Part shown: positions 1 to 9,563 of the stretch, in pieces
Layout of the letters: every line of letters begins with the position of its first letter
Numbering within the stretch: position 1 is the first letter of the stretch
Made by a program: the position numbers and the translations under genes
Notes under the pieces: model-generated
What the model saw: only the letters and a program-made list of their open reading frames with translations
Databases searched by the model: none
Told to the model about the DNA's origin: nothing
Source: Stemphylium vesicarium
Taxonomy: Eukaryota > Ascomycota > Dothideomycetes > Pleosporales > Pleosporaceae
Reading direction: 5' to 3'
Length of the DNA stretch: 30,966 nt
NCBI GenBank assembly: GCA_004380135.1
Contig: QXCR01000242.1
Span: 1 to 30,966, forward strand

Positions 1-35
1 GGAAATAAGAGCTGCCTGGGGCGGGGTGCGGGCAC

Positions 36-487
36 GTAGATATTTCAGCACGCTACTACAAGCTGCTGCATGCTAAGGGCTGCTAAAGACGCACGGCCTG
101 TTAGACGCAGTTAAACGATCTTGCCATCTGCGCGGAGAAACTGCCGGAATCCTTACTCCTTACCCTAAATCAACCTTTCGAGGCTGTAGTCTTAATCTTT
201 GCTATCTTAGCTTCTTTTCTAGCCCACCGAGCTTTTCGCATATATGTACTGTCGCGAATGAATAGGGGAGTGTCGGAGGAGAGTCGGGGACGACGTTGGT
301 AGAATCAGCGACAGCACAGCTAACAACGTGCTTTTCGGCGTCGGAGACTAATAGGCTAGGAGAAAGAGAGCTGTAAAGTAGATGCGCATTACGCTTGTCT
401 ACATACAAGTGCGCTGCGGACAACCCGAGGGCCCGGAAGGAAATGTGTCCCGCTACACCATGCGTCCCGGCACGCTTGGATTGACGT
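36..487 (+). repeat. Degenerate third copy of the NLR-element terminal inverted repeat
   Basis: This stretch aligns over most of its length with the gene-downstream TIRs at 29638-30180 and 17377-17901. Shared blocks include the GCGGAGAAACTGCCGG motif near 140 and the outer end CGGCACGCTTGGATTGAC at 470-485. It ends GGATTGACGT, followed by TA at 488-489, the same end and target dinucleotide as the two complete elements. Bases 1-35 do not match the other copies, so this one is truncated or rearranged on its inner side. Whether an NLR lies to the left of the window cannot be seen. Confidence 0.8.
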
Positions 488-489
488 TA

Positions 490-1632
490 GTGCTGGAATG
501 CATGAACGGGGTCCCAAAGAAAGAACTAAGAAACCTCGAAGAAGTGCGCCGCTTACGAGCCTCCAACAAAACCTTTAGTCTTAAAAACAGTGAAAAATAG
601 AGTAGTTATAAATTACTTATTAATTTCCTTAATAGTATATTTAATACCTATGTGCTAGCTATAATTAAGCTTAAGAAGCCTGTGAGTACTAGCAAGTAAA
701 TAAAACTATACCACTAATTATAGCAGCACTAGTATGTCGAGCGCGAACTAGGCTATAGTATTCTAATTCCGTTCCTCGAATTAGTGCCTCTCGAGTGCTT
801 CGCCCTTTAGCGTGCAGTAGCGGCTAAGAGTAGCGCACTACTAGGCTAGTTTGTCGCAAGGGGGCGTGTAATCATAGATTATTATCCCTTAATAATTATT
901 AGCTAATCTTAGGCGCTTAACACTAAACAGTTATAGCTAAGCCTTAAAGTAAGAAACTATATATAATAGAGTATATTTCTAACTAATATATGCTTTAAAC
1001 GTAACTAAAGGTTAATTTAATCTAATATTATCCTTAACGCCCTCTTAGACCCTATCTTAAGAGGAAGCTTAAGATAAGATATTTAACTTTAATCCTACTA
1101 TAAGTCCTTTTTTTCTTTAATTAAATGCTAAGTTAAATCTTAACCTATTTACTACTTAGCCTCTATTCCTCTCTAAGGTTTATCTTCTGTAGCTAAACTT
1201 CTATCCTAAGTAGCTTACACCTTAAATGTAAATTAGCTAAATGCTTTCTTATAAGCCCGCAACAGGTAGCAACGCCGTAGAGGAAGTGGCTTAGGGTGGT
1301 ACGTTTAATACGATCTATAGTAACCTTGATAAGGTTATTATATTAGTCTAGTAACTAAAGAACGACTATTAAAAACGAATTTATAATCTAGATTAGTTAG
1401 TTTTCATTATTACGAGCGTGATGTGTACTAATAGAGAAATAGTGAGGTAGCGCAGGCTTTAAAAGCAGCGGAAGGGTTGCGAAAGGACGTCGATGCGATT
1501 AGCGGCTGGGTTTAGTAAGTAGTTCAATTTCTGAATGACACGAGCAATCCTTCAGAGTTGCCTGCCGCCGAGAAACCAGACGCTGTAGCTCAAGAAGACC
1601 CAGGTGTCGGAGATCAGGATCAGGAGCAGTGA
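490..1632 (+). pseudogene. RIP-degraded ORF, unrecognised, cut by the TIR copy at 488
   Basis: One reading frame remains coding-like from directly after the TA at 488-489 to a TGA at 1630-1632. It opens with a charged, clean stretch (residues such as VPKKELRNLEEVRRLRASNK at about 511-570). It then passes through many TAA/TAG codons, where glutamine would be expected, and closes with a clean acidic tail (AAEKPDAVAQEDPGVGDQ, near 1565-1620). The stop spectrum is RIP-like. The frame begins exactly at the repeat boundary, so its 5' part is probably on the other side of the inserted repeat, outside the window. I do not recognise the family. Confidence 0.5.
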
Positions 1633-1742
1633 TCTGGGAGGCTGAGAGCCATCTCCCGTTGTTTGTATTTTGTCGATAGCAGTTGGGCCTGTTGCCAGTA
1701 GAATATATATACTTAAAAAAGACTATTAATCCGGCATTCGTA

Positions 1743-2210
1743 TACCCCCAAGAATGCCTATCTACTAGTACTATAGCTATGGTCCCTATAGACTTTAGCC
1801 CTCTTCCCCTCCTAAATCTCTAAACGTTCGTTAGGAAAAACCTGTCGTTAGATTAGTATCGAGAAAGCCTACACGACTCGAGTACCTGCGCATGAACTTG
1901 CTCGAGAGTTATGCTGATAGGTGCAATACATGCGAGCCACTTTTGCACAACCGCAAGCCAGCCTACTGCCGCCGTGGTCGCCTTCTTAAGGACCTTGTCC
2001 TCCGCGACCTCAAGTTAAGAAGGGATAGGCGGATTTACAGTACTAAGGAGGAGCATAGATATCTAATCCGCGTTGAAGTCCCCTATTACTATTAGGCTGT
2101 TAATGCCCTGCTTAAGCAAGTCGATCGCTTCCGCATTCGTAGTCACTAAGCCTCCCAGCTGGAATGGAAGGTGTTGGGAAATCCATAGATTCGACAACGT
2201 TACTATTGTT
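1743..2210 (+). pseudogene. RIP-degraded ORF with Cys-x2-Cys motif, unrecognised
   Basis: A frame readable from about 1743 to 2210 has a clean core of 67 codons between 1892 and 2095 and a few TAG/TAA interruptions on either side. The core contains ADRCNTCEPLLHNRKPAYC, a Cys-x2-Cys and later Cys, followed by a very basic stretch (RRGRLLKDLVLRDLKLRRDRR is broken up by no stop). A small zinc-binding or nucleic-acid-binding segment is possible. Family and true ends are unknown. Confidence 0.35.
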
Positions 2211-2539
2211 CTTGTCCTCCCTGCTTCCTTATTGCCATCGTGTGGTGGCTTGTCATATCGCCACGCTAAATTAATAATGTTGCCGCGCTGATCCCTTCAT
2301 GTGTAACATTGGCGCTTAGCGACGTTGCATAGTCAGGGCCCCCTTGTACTTCAATATTGTCGCGTCGCATCAATTAGACTAGAACCTGCGAACAACCTGC
2401 AATCCACTCACGACAAGCCACCGACTAAGCTCTTATTAAAGTCACGTCTGCGCCTTAGTATCTAGTGAATACGATGCCTGCAAGTGAGCACGATGCCTCC
2501 ACGCTCTTTAACACCGAAGACACCTTGTATGAAGTATCA
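2211..2539. other. No supportable gene
   Basis: This is a spacer of mixed composition between two degraded ORFs. Short open stretches occur but none shows conserved or repeated structure. Confidence 0.5.
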
Positions 2540-3285
2540 CCAGCTATTCTAGTACACAACTGACGTACAAAGCGGCAAAGGAAGAGCTTTCAGACGACGA
2601 CACCCCAAGAGCCAGCGGTTTTTCTCGACCTTTGTTCCAAGATGCACCTAAAACAGCCGAGGGATCAATGTCTACACCCCCTAAACCCAACGATGCTATA
2701 GTAACTGCCGACGTTTTAACGATGCAATCTAAGTTGCAACGACTAGGTCCGCTACTATTGTTTTTCTACTATTAAGCTATTTAAACGTACTAAGACGATT
2801 TACTTAGAGAGGTCTTAAAAGATAATATACTTTCTATAAAGGCTATAGAGGATGCCCTGCTACGTACCGCTATTATAGAGGAGGTTAAGGCGGGAGTTGA
2901 GGGTCTCTTAATAATAGAGGAGAGGAATCTAAGGCATACACTAATGGCTATTAGATCGCGGAGTAGAAGCTATTAGATTAGGGTTCATCAAGAGGTGCAT
3001 CACAGCCGCCGCATCGAGGCAATTGTGGGAAGTCAGCCTACCCAGCAGCTGTACTCATTAAGAGACATTGAACGGACACTCTTCTTCTAGGCTGAACATT
3101 AGCATGTTATGTCCTACGGAGAAGTTGCATACGAGCTATGTCTCCCACTAAATATACTCTTATTATAGATTATGCGCTATATAGAATTAATTTAATACAA
3201 CTTCAAATATAATCCGTTTAATTAGCAAGGTTCTAATAATTCGGAGATATAAAGTAACTATAGCATTTACTACCGTATATCGTGA
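2540..3285 (+). pseudogene. RIP-degraded ORF, copy 1 of a tail-to-tail paralogous pair
   Basis: A single frame can be followed from about 2540 to a TGA at 3283-3285. It has a hydrophilic N-terminal part (EELSDDDTPRASGFSRP), a helical middle (LREVLKDNILS, IIEEVKAGVEGLL) and a C-terminal part containing RTLFF-stop-AEH. Stops are almost all TAA/TAG in place of glutamine. The same order of segments occurs on the minus strand at 3541-4565 (QALKDSIINSLKANIA, ADEVKSSIEGGL, RVLFF-stop-AIY), so this is a repeated family. I do not recognise it; a transposon-associated protein is one possibility. Confidence 0.4.
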
Positions 3286-3540
3286 ACACGCTTACGCTAG
3301 GCCTAGTATACATACGAGATGATAATGTGATCACTACCTACAATCGCAGTCTCTCGTAGTTTGTTAAATGATGGTGCCCATATCATATAACAATAGGCCA
3401 CGTGCTCCTTTAGATTAGATTCTGTGTTAAAGGGCGCTACTTATTATTATATTACTACTTAATGCCTATCGTCTAGATTGTAGTCATTTAGGTATTAGGT
3501 GGTAAAAAGATATATCGTAAGTGTCTATATCTCAAGCGCT

Positions 3541-4565
3541 CTATGAAGTGATATTTGCCTATAAAGGTAGAGAGTATAGAATTATAGATGCTATATTTAT
3601 AGTTATATTAGCCTATCCTTTGCTCTAATTCTAATAATAATCTATAAAGCCTATTATCTATAATAATAATACACTAAATAGTAGAGATAGCTTATAAGTA
3701 ATTTTACTATATAGGAGTTTACTTTAATAAATAGCCTAAAAGAATAGAACTCTGTTAATATCCTTCCTCGTATACACCTAGTAGAGAGGCTAACCCTTAG
3801 CTTCGCTACTATAATAGAATTCCTAGTAAACTTTACTCTAATAATATTTGCCTTAAGAACGGACTACTATAATAGTCTAATTAGGGTCTTTCTTAATGCT
3901 AGTTAACCCTCCTTCTATAGAAGACTTTACTTCGTCGGCTATAGAGATACGCAAAGCTATGTTAGCTTTTAAGGAGTTGATGATACTATCTTTTAGCGCC
4001 TGTGTAAATAGATGTTCGCGGCGCTTACGTAATATCTGGCGCGCGGAAGGTAGCGTTGATAGGCGACGTGGTTGCGATTGAGATTGCATTGTGCGCATGT
4101 AGTCCGTCAAGCCTGGGGGTGCGCGTAGTGCTTTCGTAGATGGAAACCTAGGAACCTCAAGGCCGGATTCATAGCTTATATCGTGTTTTAGCTCTAGTGC
4201 GTCGCAGTTCTGGTTAGAACTAGTATTAGAAACGGCGTAAGAACGGGTTGTAGGAAAATCTAGTAGGACCTTAGGGTGGGCAAGAATAATCGCATTCTGC
4301 AATGACGGCTGTAAGGGCTCGGTGGGTGATCGTGCGGGCAAAGAAAATGTGTTCGCATCGATAGGGGGTGATTGCTTTGGCGTTGTAGAAGCGATACTGT
4401 GGCGCGTGGCACTAGTTGGCGTAGCAGGACGCATACTGCACGATGGGTTCGTAGCCGACACTTTGTAGATGTTAGTTAGCCTTAGGAACCATTTAACTTT
4501 GTACCCACCAGGTGTTCTCTTTCGTGCAGAACGACGAGCAAGCAGCGAGTCTATCGTAGAAATGC
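3541..4565 (-). pseudogene. RIP-degraded ORF, copy 2 of a tail-to-tail paralogous pair
   Basis: The 5' two thirds (4461 down to 3877) is open for 194 codons. The frame appears to begin further upstream, near 4565, with a basic segment (ARRSARKRTPGGYKVKW). Downstream of the stop at 3877 the same frame continues with RIP-type TAA/TAG interruptions to about 3541. The first half is rich in Ser, Thr and Pro and probably disordered; the second half is helical. The helical and C-terminal parts align with the plus-strand ORF at 2540-3285. Function is unknown. Confidence 0.4.
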
Positions 4566-4949
4566 AGTTAGTTAGACAAGCTCTAAACCCTAGATATTAT
4601 TAGTATTTATCTTTCCTATACACTTATTATATAGGGCACAGGTTAAGCGCTTAGAAAGCCCTAGTAACTAGTAGCTTCGTTTTTGCACGCTGTTCCTTTG
4701 TGAACCAACACCCGTACTATTTAGGACCAGGCTGCGGCATAGAGAGCCGACCAATCGCGCTTCCAAGTATGCAGCCAAGCTTGCTCCCTTATTAAATAAG
4801 AATACTAGCGTGGGGTATAACAAAGAAGTAGTATGCTAGTAGAAAACGTAAATAGGACAAAGTGGGAGCCTAGCGAGCGCTTAACGCGGGCAATGAACGT
4901 AGGCCGTGTAGGAAAGAGAGCTAATAGGCGTTTAGAATATATATATAGT
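4566..4949. other. No supportable gene
   Basis: AT-rich spacer upstream of the minisatellite. No coding frame or structured repeat was recognised. Confidence 0.5.
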
Positions 4950-5780
4950 TAGTTCCCTTGCAGGATATTATTATTCTAATTATAGATCGTGCTGATTCAG
5001 TTCCCTTGCGGGATATGGGGCATCTAATGACATGAACATGTAGGCCGTACGGGTGCAAGGCATGTTGCGGGGATGCAATGGCCGTATGGGATTGGCTTCC
5101 CTTGCGGGATGCAGTTCCCTGGAACTGGGGACAAAGCCGTATAAATAGAGCTCCCTTGCGGATGCAGTGGCCGTATGGGATTAAGTTCCCTTGCGGTATG
5201 CAGTTCCCTGACTGCGTGCAAAGCCGTATAGATTGGCTTCCCTTGCGGTATGCAGTGGCCGTATGGGATTAGCTTCCCTTGCGGGATGCAGTTCCCTGGG
5301 ATTAGGTGCAAAGCCGTATAAAAAGAGCTCCCTTGCGGTATGCAGTGGCCGTATGGGATTGGCTTCCCTTGCGGGATGCAGTTTCCTGGAACTGGGGGTA
5401 AAGCCGTATAAATAGAGCTCCCTTGCGGATGCAGTGGCCGTATGGGATTAAGTTCCCTTGCGGTATGCAGTTCCCTGACTGCGTGCAAAGCCGTATAGAT
5501 TGGCTTCCCTTGCGGTATGCAGTGGCCGTATGGGATTAGCTTCCCTTGCGGGATACAGTTCCCTGGGACTGGGGACAAAGCCGTATAGCTTGGCTTCCCT
5601 TGCGGGATGCAGTTCCCTGGAACTGGGGACAAAGCCGTATGGATTGGCATCCCTTGCGGATGCATTGGCCGTATGGGATTGGCTTCCCTTAAGGGATGCA
5701 GTTCCCTGAAATGGGCGCAAAGCCGTATGGGATTGAGTCGGGAGCCTGATGGGCGTCTAACATGGCGTGAACGTGTGGGC
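4950..5780. repeat. Minisatellite, about 89-bp unit with 267-bp higher-order period
   Basis: The unit contains two CCCTTGCGG-ATGCAG modules separated by GGCCGTATGGGATT and AAAGCCGTATA. The GAGCTCCCTTGCGG or GGCTTCCCTTGCGG landmark recurs near 5151, 5238, 5328, 5418 and 5505, so the period is 87-90 bp. The segment beginning at 5151 repeats almost exactly at 5418, a 267-bp higher-order unit made of three basic units. Looser, decayed modules flank the array at about 4950-5070 and 5690-5780. Long open frames through the array only reflect repeat periodicity. The array is relatively GC-rich within an AT-rich setting. Confidence 0.85.
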
Positions 5781-6134
5781 CGTATGGGATAGGAAGCGAT
5801 GGGCGTCTAAGTAGGACCTAAACGTGCGTGTACGGGACGTGGTGGTGGCATTCGCGCTTCCAATGCGCACGCCGTGCGCTCAGTTAATCGTGTTCCAGGC
5901 GTCTCGAATGTGGAGGCAGTGCGGGCACGGATGCCTCGCCCTTGCTAGCTGGCCGTGCGGGGTTCTCAGTCACCTTCTAATTTTTAACATTAAGTGAGGC
6001 AGCACTAGTTAATATAGGATTAAGCATTTCACGTTCTTTAAGAGGATATAGGGTTTGTTATTAAGATAGAGAAGGAGTGTTGATATAGGAAGACAACTTC
6101 AGCTCCGATGCAGCTAGACAAGAGCGGAAGCGCA
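5781..6134. other. No supportable gene
   Basis: GC-richer sequence downstream of the minisatellite, with a GGGCGTCTAA motif occurring twice near 5750-5820. This probably marks decayed repeat units. No gene was recognised. Confidence 0.45.
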
Positions 6135-6377
6135 CTATAGGGCGTCTATCGTCTTTTGCTTTTGCTTAGACTCGCTTACTAGCCTGATAATCTACTTATC
6201 CTTCTGATGATTCTCTTCTAATAAGGCACTAATAACGCCGATTAGATCGGTAGCACTAGCTGCTATCTAGGCAGCTCTTTCTTCAACATTTGCAAGAGCC
6301 GAAAGAATGTCTTTCTTCTCACGGCGGACCGTTACTTGATAGATCCGAAGGTTGATGTTGCTCCGAAGGTGTCTCAT
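6135..6377 (-). pseudogene. Small coiled-coil-like ORF with two RIP-type stops
   Basis: From an ATG at 6377 an 80-codon frame runs to a TAG at 6135-6137, with only two internal TAG codons, both at positions suiting glutamine. The visible sequence is strongly helical and charged (RREKKDILSALANVEERAA, then ALLEENHQKDK and SESKQKQKTIDAL). A different frame on the same strand is open above 6319, so a frameshift or longer gene is possible. Function is unknown. Confidence 0.3.
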
Positions 6378-6747
6378 TTGGACGGTCGTAGCTGCTTTTC
6401 GCTCCTGCGTTATCTGCGTCGAGAGGGTCCGCAAACAAGATGCGAGCGTGTTGCAGCTGTCGCACCAGCCGACCTTCTATCGTCGTTAGCATGCATCGCC
6501 CACATTTAATTACATACACTACATGCCGGAATGTGTTCTTGCATCTTGTACTAATTTAGAATAAAAAACTCTGCTAGATGTTAAATTTAAGAGATAGTAT
6601 TAAGGTAATTTAGTAGTAGGTAGATATTAGGGGCCTTTAAATTTAGCTCTAGCGCTAAGTCCTTAATTAGTTATAGTTCTATTAATAAAATATTATGCGC
6701 TGTTAAATCCTTCTCTAGAACCCTACTCTTTAGTAATGCCTACTTAT
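6378..6747. other. No supportable gene
   Basis: A minus-strand open frame covers 6378-6519 but shows no recognisable domain. The remainder is AT-rich and densely stopped in all frames. Confidence 0.4.
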
Positions 6748-8409
6748 CTAAGACTTACTAGGTTAGAAATCGCTGCTTTGAAAGTCGATCTCATGCGGAC
6801 TAGATCTAATAGCCTTTCTCGCGCGTAGCTCAAATTGCGGACTTCCACAAACTATACACGTTAGCTCTAAGTTTAACGAAAGGCTTCCTTAATATTACCT
6901 ATAACTAACATATTACCTACTTTAGCAGCCTACTTACTCTTAATAAACTAGGACATATTAAGCGTTAATATTAGCGACATTATCCTCGGCCTCGCTTCTT
7001 AGCGCATAGAAGAGAATTCCGCTTTATAAGGATAGTAGTAGAACACGGTAAGGATCTACTATTAATCTATGTCGCTTAATATAAAAAGAAACTCTTCTAT
7101 AGCATAAATTTAATCTATAATCTATATTAGCTTAGTTTTTAGAGTTATATAAAGTTAAAGGTGTACTATAAGTGTCTAGAACCTAGACTATTGTTAATCG
7201 TCTAACACGTATAGTCTTCTAATTATATGCTATAAGTAGATGTCGAGCTGTATAAAGATGAGCTGCAATACCGATGCCATTCGACATAAGCAGTATCTTG
7301 TCATAGTTGGTGAGTGAGATAGCTTCTAGTCCGCCATAAGGACCATCAACAAATGCAGACATCGGCGTACTAGCAATCTTCAGTCTGCGCGTAAATCCTT
7401 GGTAGCACCGAACAAGAAGCAGGATTCTTTCCGCTTGCCCCCTCTCGTTCTCAGCAACCCAAGCTATCATGAAAGGGTGTGCTTCTAGGAGACTAAGGCC
7501 AAGACTGCGAAGATAGGGGAGAGAGAGATAAATGAATTACCCTAGTGCCACTCTCCACGGACGCTTCGTGTTAATATAAACTTATATTATCTCTCCTCCT
7601 AGCTTAGTATCTATAGTGCGTAAGACTATCGCTTAAGAAGTTAGTCTAGAACCTACATTTTAATAAAGAATTTAAATTATCTATGTCACCCTTTATAGGG
7701 TAAATATAGACGCTACGGTACTAATACACGTAAGTATATAAGTATTAAGTATCCTAATATAAAGCTAAAGTAGAACTAAAAATATAATAGTGAAAATTAA
7801 ATGTGTCTTAAGGAACATCTCATATATCCTACAGCAGACGTAAATAATTAAAGTCGCTATAATCGCGCCTAACATTATAAGGAGCTAAAAGTGTATTAGC
7901 TTAAGTATTAACTAGAGCCAAGGATAACTTGCTAAAAGATCGACAGGACGTATTTGCGATCGAAGTTGTAGGAACTCAAGTGTTCTATAGACTAACCCCT
8001 TAATAATAGTAATACGCCTAACCTATTAATGCAATAGCTAATACTCGGTATGTAAAAGCCTTAAAACGTTATCTAGTAACACGTTAGACTTACTACTAAA
8101 GTAAAGTACTACTAAGTTCGTAATACTAAGCTTCGCTAATCGCAGCGATAATTCGTCCCAAGTTTAGACTAAAAGAGCGGACCCTATAATATTCGCTACT
8201 ACTAGTATTAGGATAATAGTTCCCGTTAAAACTATAATATTAGAGCTGCTATTAACTCTTTAGATAATAAGACTATATATTACCTACTTTATAAAGGTTA
8301 AGAAGACGCGCTCTCGAGCTTGCGCGGAGAGATATCGTGAAAGTCTCCAGCCTAGCACAAGCCCAATTGTAGATGTGTACGCGATCACGTATACGATAAT
8401 AATATGCAT
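6748..8409 (-). pseudogene. Ferric reductase-like transmembrane protein, RIP-inactivated
   Basis: One uninterrupted phase covers about 554 codons from an ATG at 8409 to a TAG at 6748-6750, with many internal TAA/TAG codons. An N-terminal hydrophobic helix is visible (MHIIIVYVIAYTSTIGLVLG). It is followed by a membrane segment typical of fungal ferric reductases (ANIIGSALLV, then LSITNLVVLYFSS and HTEY-stop-LLH-stop-VRR). The FAD-binding HPF motif lies at 7471-7479 (EAHPFMIAW), the loop FVDGPYGG follows, the NAD-binding motif SNGIGIAAHLYTARHLL lies near 7220-7270, and the C-terminal VCGSPQFELRARKAI lies near 6840. The family reduces extracellular Fe(III) with cytosolic NADPH via FAD and two haems. 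The disruptions make it non-functional. The family is known as Starship cargo. Confidence 0.85.
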
Positions 8410-8913
8410 AGTTTAGTGTCTTTATTAAATACTTAATTATAGATTATTACCTTAAGATAGACAACTATATACCGAAAATATGGGACGCAAGGAATTGGGT
8501 CTCCGTTCCCGACACTGGGGTTGCGGTATGCGAGCCCTGGCACGGTGTGTGAACATCTGGCGTCACGCATTCTATTTTCGGACCCCTGCTTTGGCTCCCT
8601 ATTTACAGGGATCTTGCGCCACATTTTAACCGCCAGCACACACCATGTTAGTTATTTTAGCATCAGTAAGGCCGCAGAGTGGGCTGCTAGTGCTTGCCCT
8701 GCCGCCTGCGCCTCCCTACACACGACGTCTAGACTGTTCCCTAAAACCGTACCGGAGTCATGTGACGAATAACTTAATATTATATCTACTAGACATTTAA
8801 TATAGTAATTAGCATCTAGAAAAATTTATATACTGCGCACCTTCTATTATATTCCTACCACAAATTAGTCCTTACGTCGCCTTTGCCTTTCGACAGCTCA
8901 ACCACGAATTAGG
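8410..8913. other. No supportable gene
   Basis: Both strands have short open frames between 8433 and 8772, but no domain, coding-like continuation or repeat was recognised. This is the upstream side of both the ferric reductase pseudogene (minus) and the following plus-strand pseudogene, so it may once have been a divergent promoter region. Confidence 0.4.
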
Positions 8914-9483
8914 ATGCCACGCGCACCACCCCAGAATCTCTCTTGGTCTTTCAACACTCGCTGTACAGGCATATTTAAGAAAGTAGCGGAACTACATCAT
9001 ATTAACGATCGAGTTCGTATCTCAATTGTTGTGGAGAAGCTAGGGGTCACGCCTCTTCTATTCACTACTAACGAAAGAGGCTATAGTTAGCCACTATTTC
9101 TTAAAGACTATGTAGGGACATCCCTAATATATAAATACCTATACTTACCGTGTTAGACTAAGAGAAAGCATCTACTAGTAAAGCGGCTAGCGCACTATTA
9201 AAGTGTTATAGATAGTCTTTCGCGAGGTCACGTACAAATCGTCTGCACGTCGTCTCCATCCCCGCCACCACCGTACATACCCGATACCAGGACCGAAAGT
9301 AAAGAGGGCGGTGAATGTGATGAGTCGGTTGGTGGACTTGGGAACTTCTCAGGCAACCAGCAGCTAGATAAGATATGGTCTCTCCCCGCAACACCTCCTC
9401 GTCCTGTACCAAACCGAACGTCCACATCTAGTCTATTGCCAAAGAGTGTCATACTTCCATCGAAGATGAGACACCTTGGATGA
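8914..9483 (+). pseudogene. Possible MADS-box-like (SRF-type) protein, RIP-inactivated
   Basis: From an ATG at 8914 a single phase of 190 codons runs to TGA at 9481-9483, with only three internal stops (TAG 9088, TAG 9154, TAA near 9200). The N-terminal 60 residues resemble the core of short fungal MADS-like proteins. These have a basic/aromatic lead (SWSFNTRCTGIFKKVAELH) followed by a beta-strand-like segment (VRISIVVEKLGVTPLLF). The C-terminal half is rich in Pro and Ser and probably disordered. The assignment rests on the FKKxxEL-type motif alone and is weak. A DNA-binding regulator would be the inferred ancestral role. Confidence 0.35.
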
Positions 9484-9563
9484 TGTATACATTGTAGATA
9501 GTACACAAGAATAGCATTGTGTAGGTAGCCGCAAAAATACAAATAATGCTCTTGTTTCATTTC

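Noticed and set aside
5024..5665. Minus-strand 213-codon ORF rich in CIPQG repeats, plus other ORFs over the array
   Set aside because: All are translations of the 89-bp minisatellite in different frames; the period, not coding selection, keeps them open.
8433..8772. Overlapping 68- and 83-codon ORFs on opposite strands
   Set aside because: No domain, no coding-like continuation, and short enough to occur by chance in a GC-richer patch.
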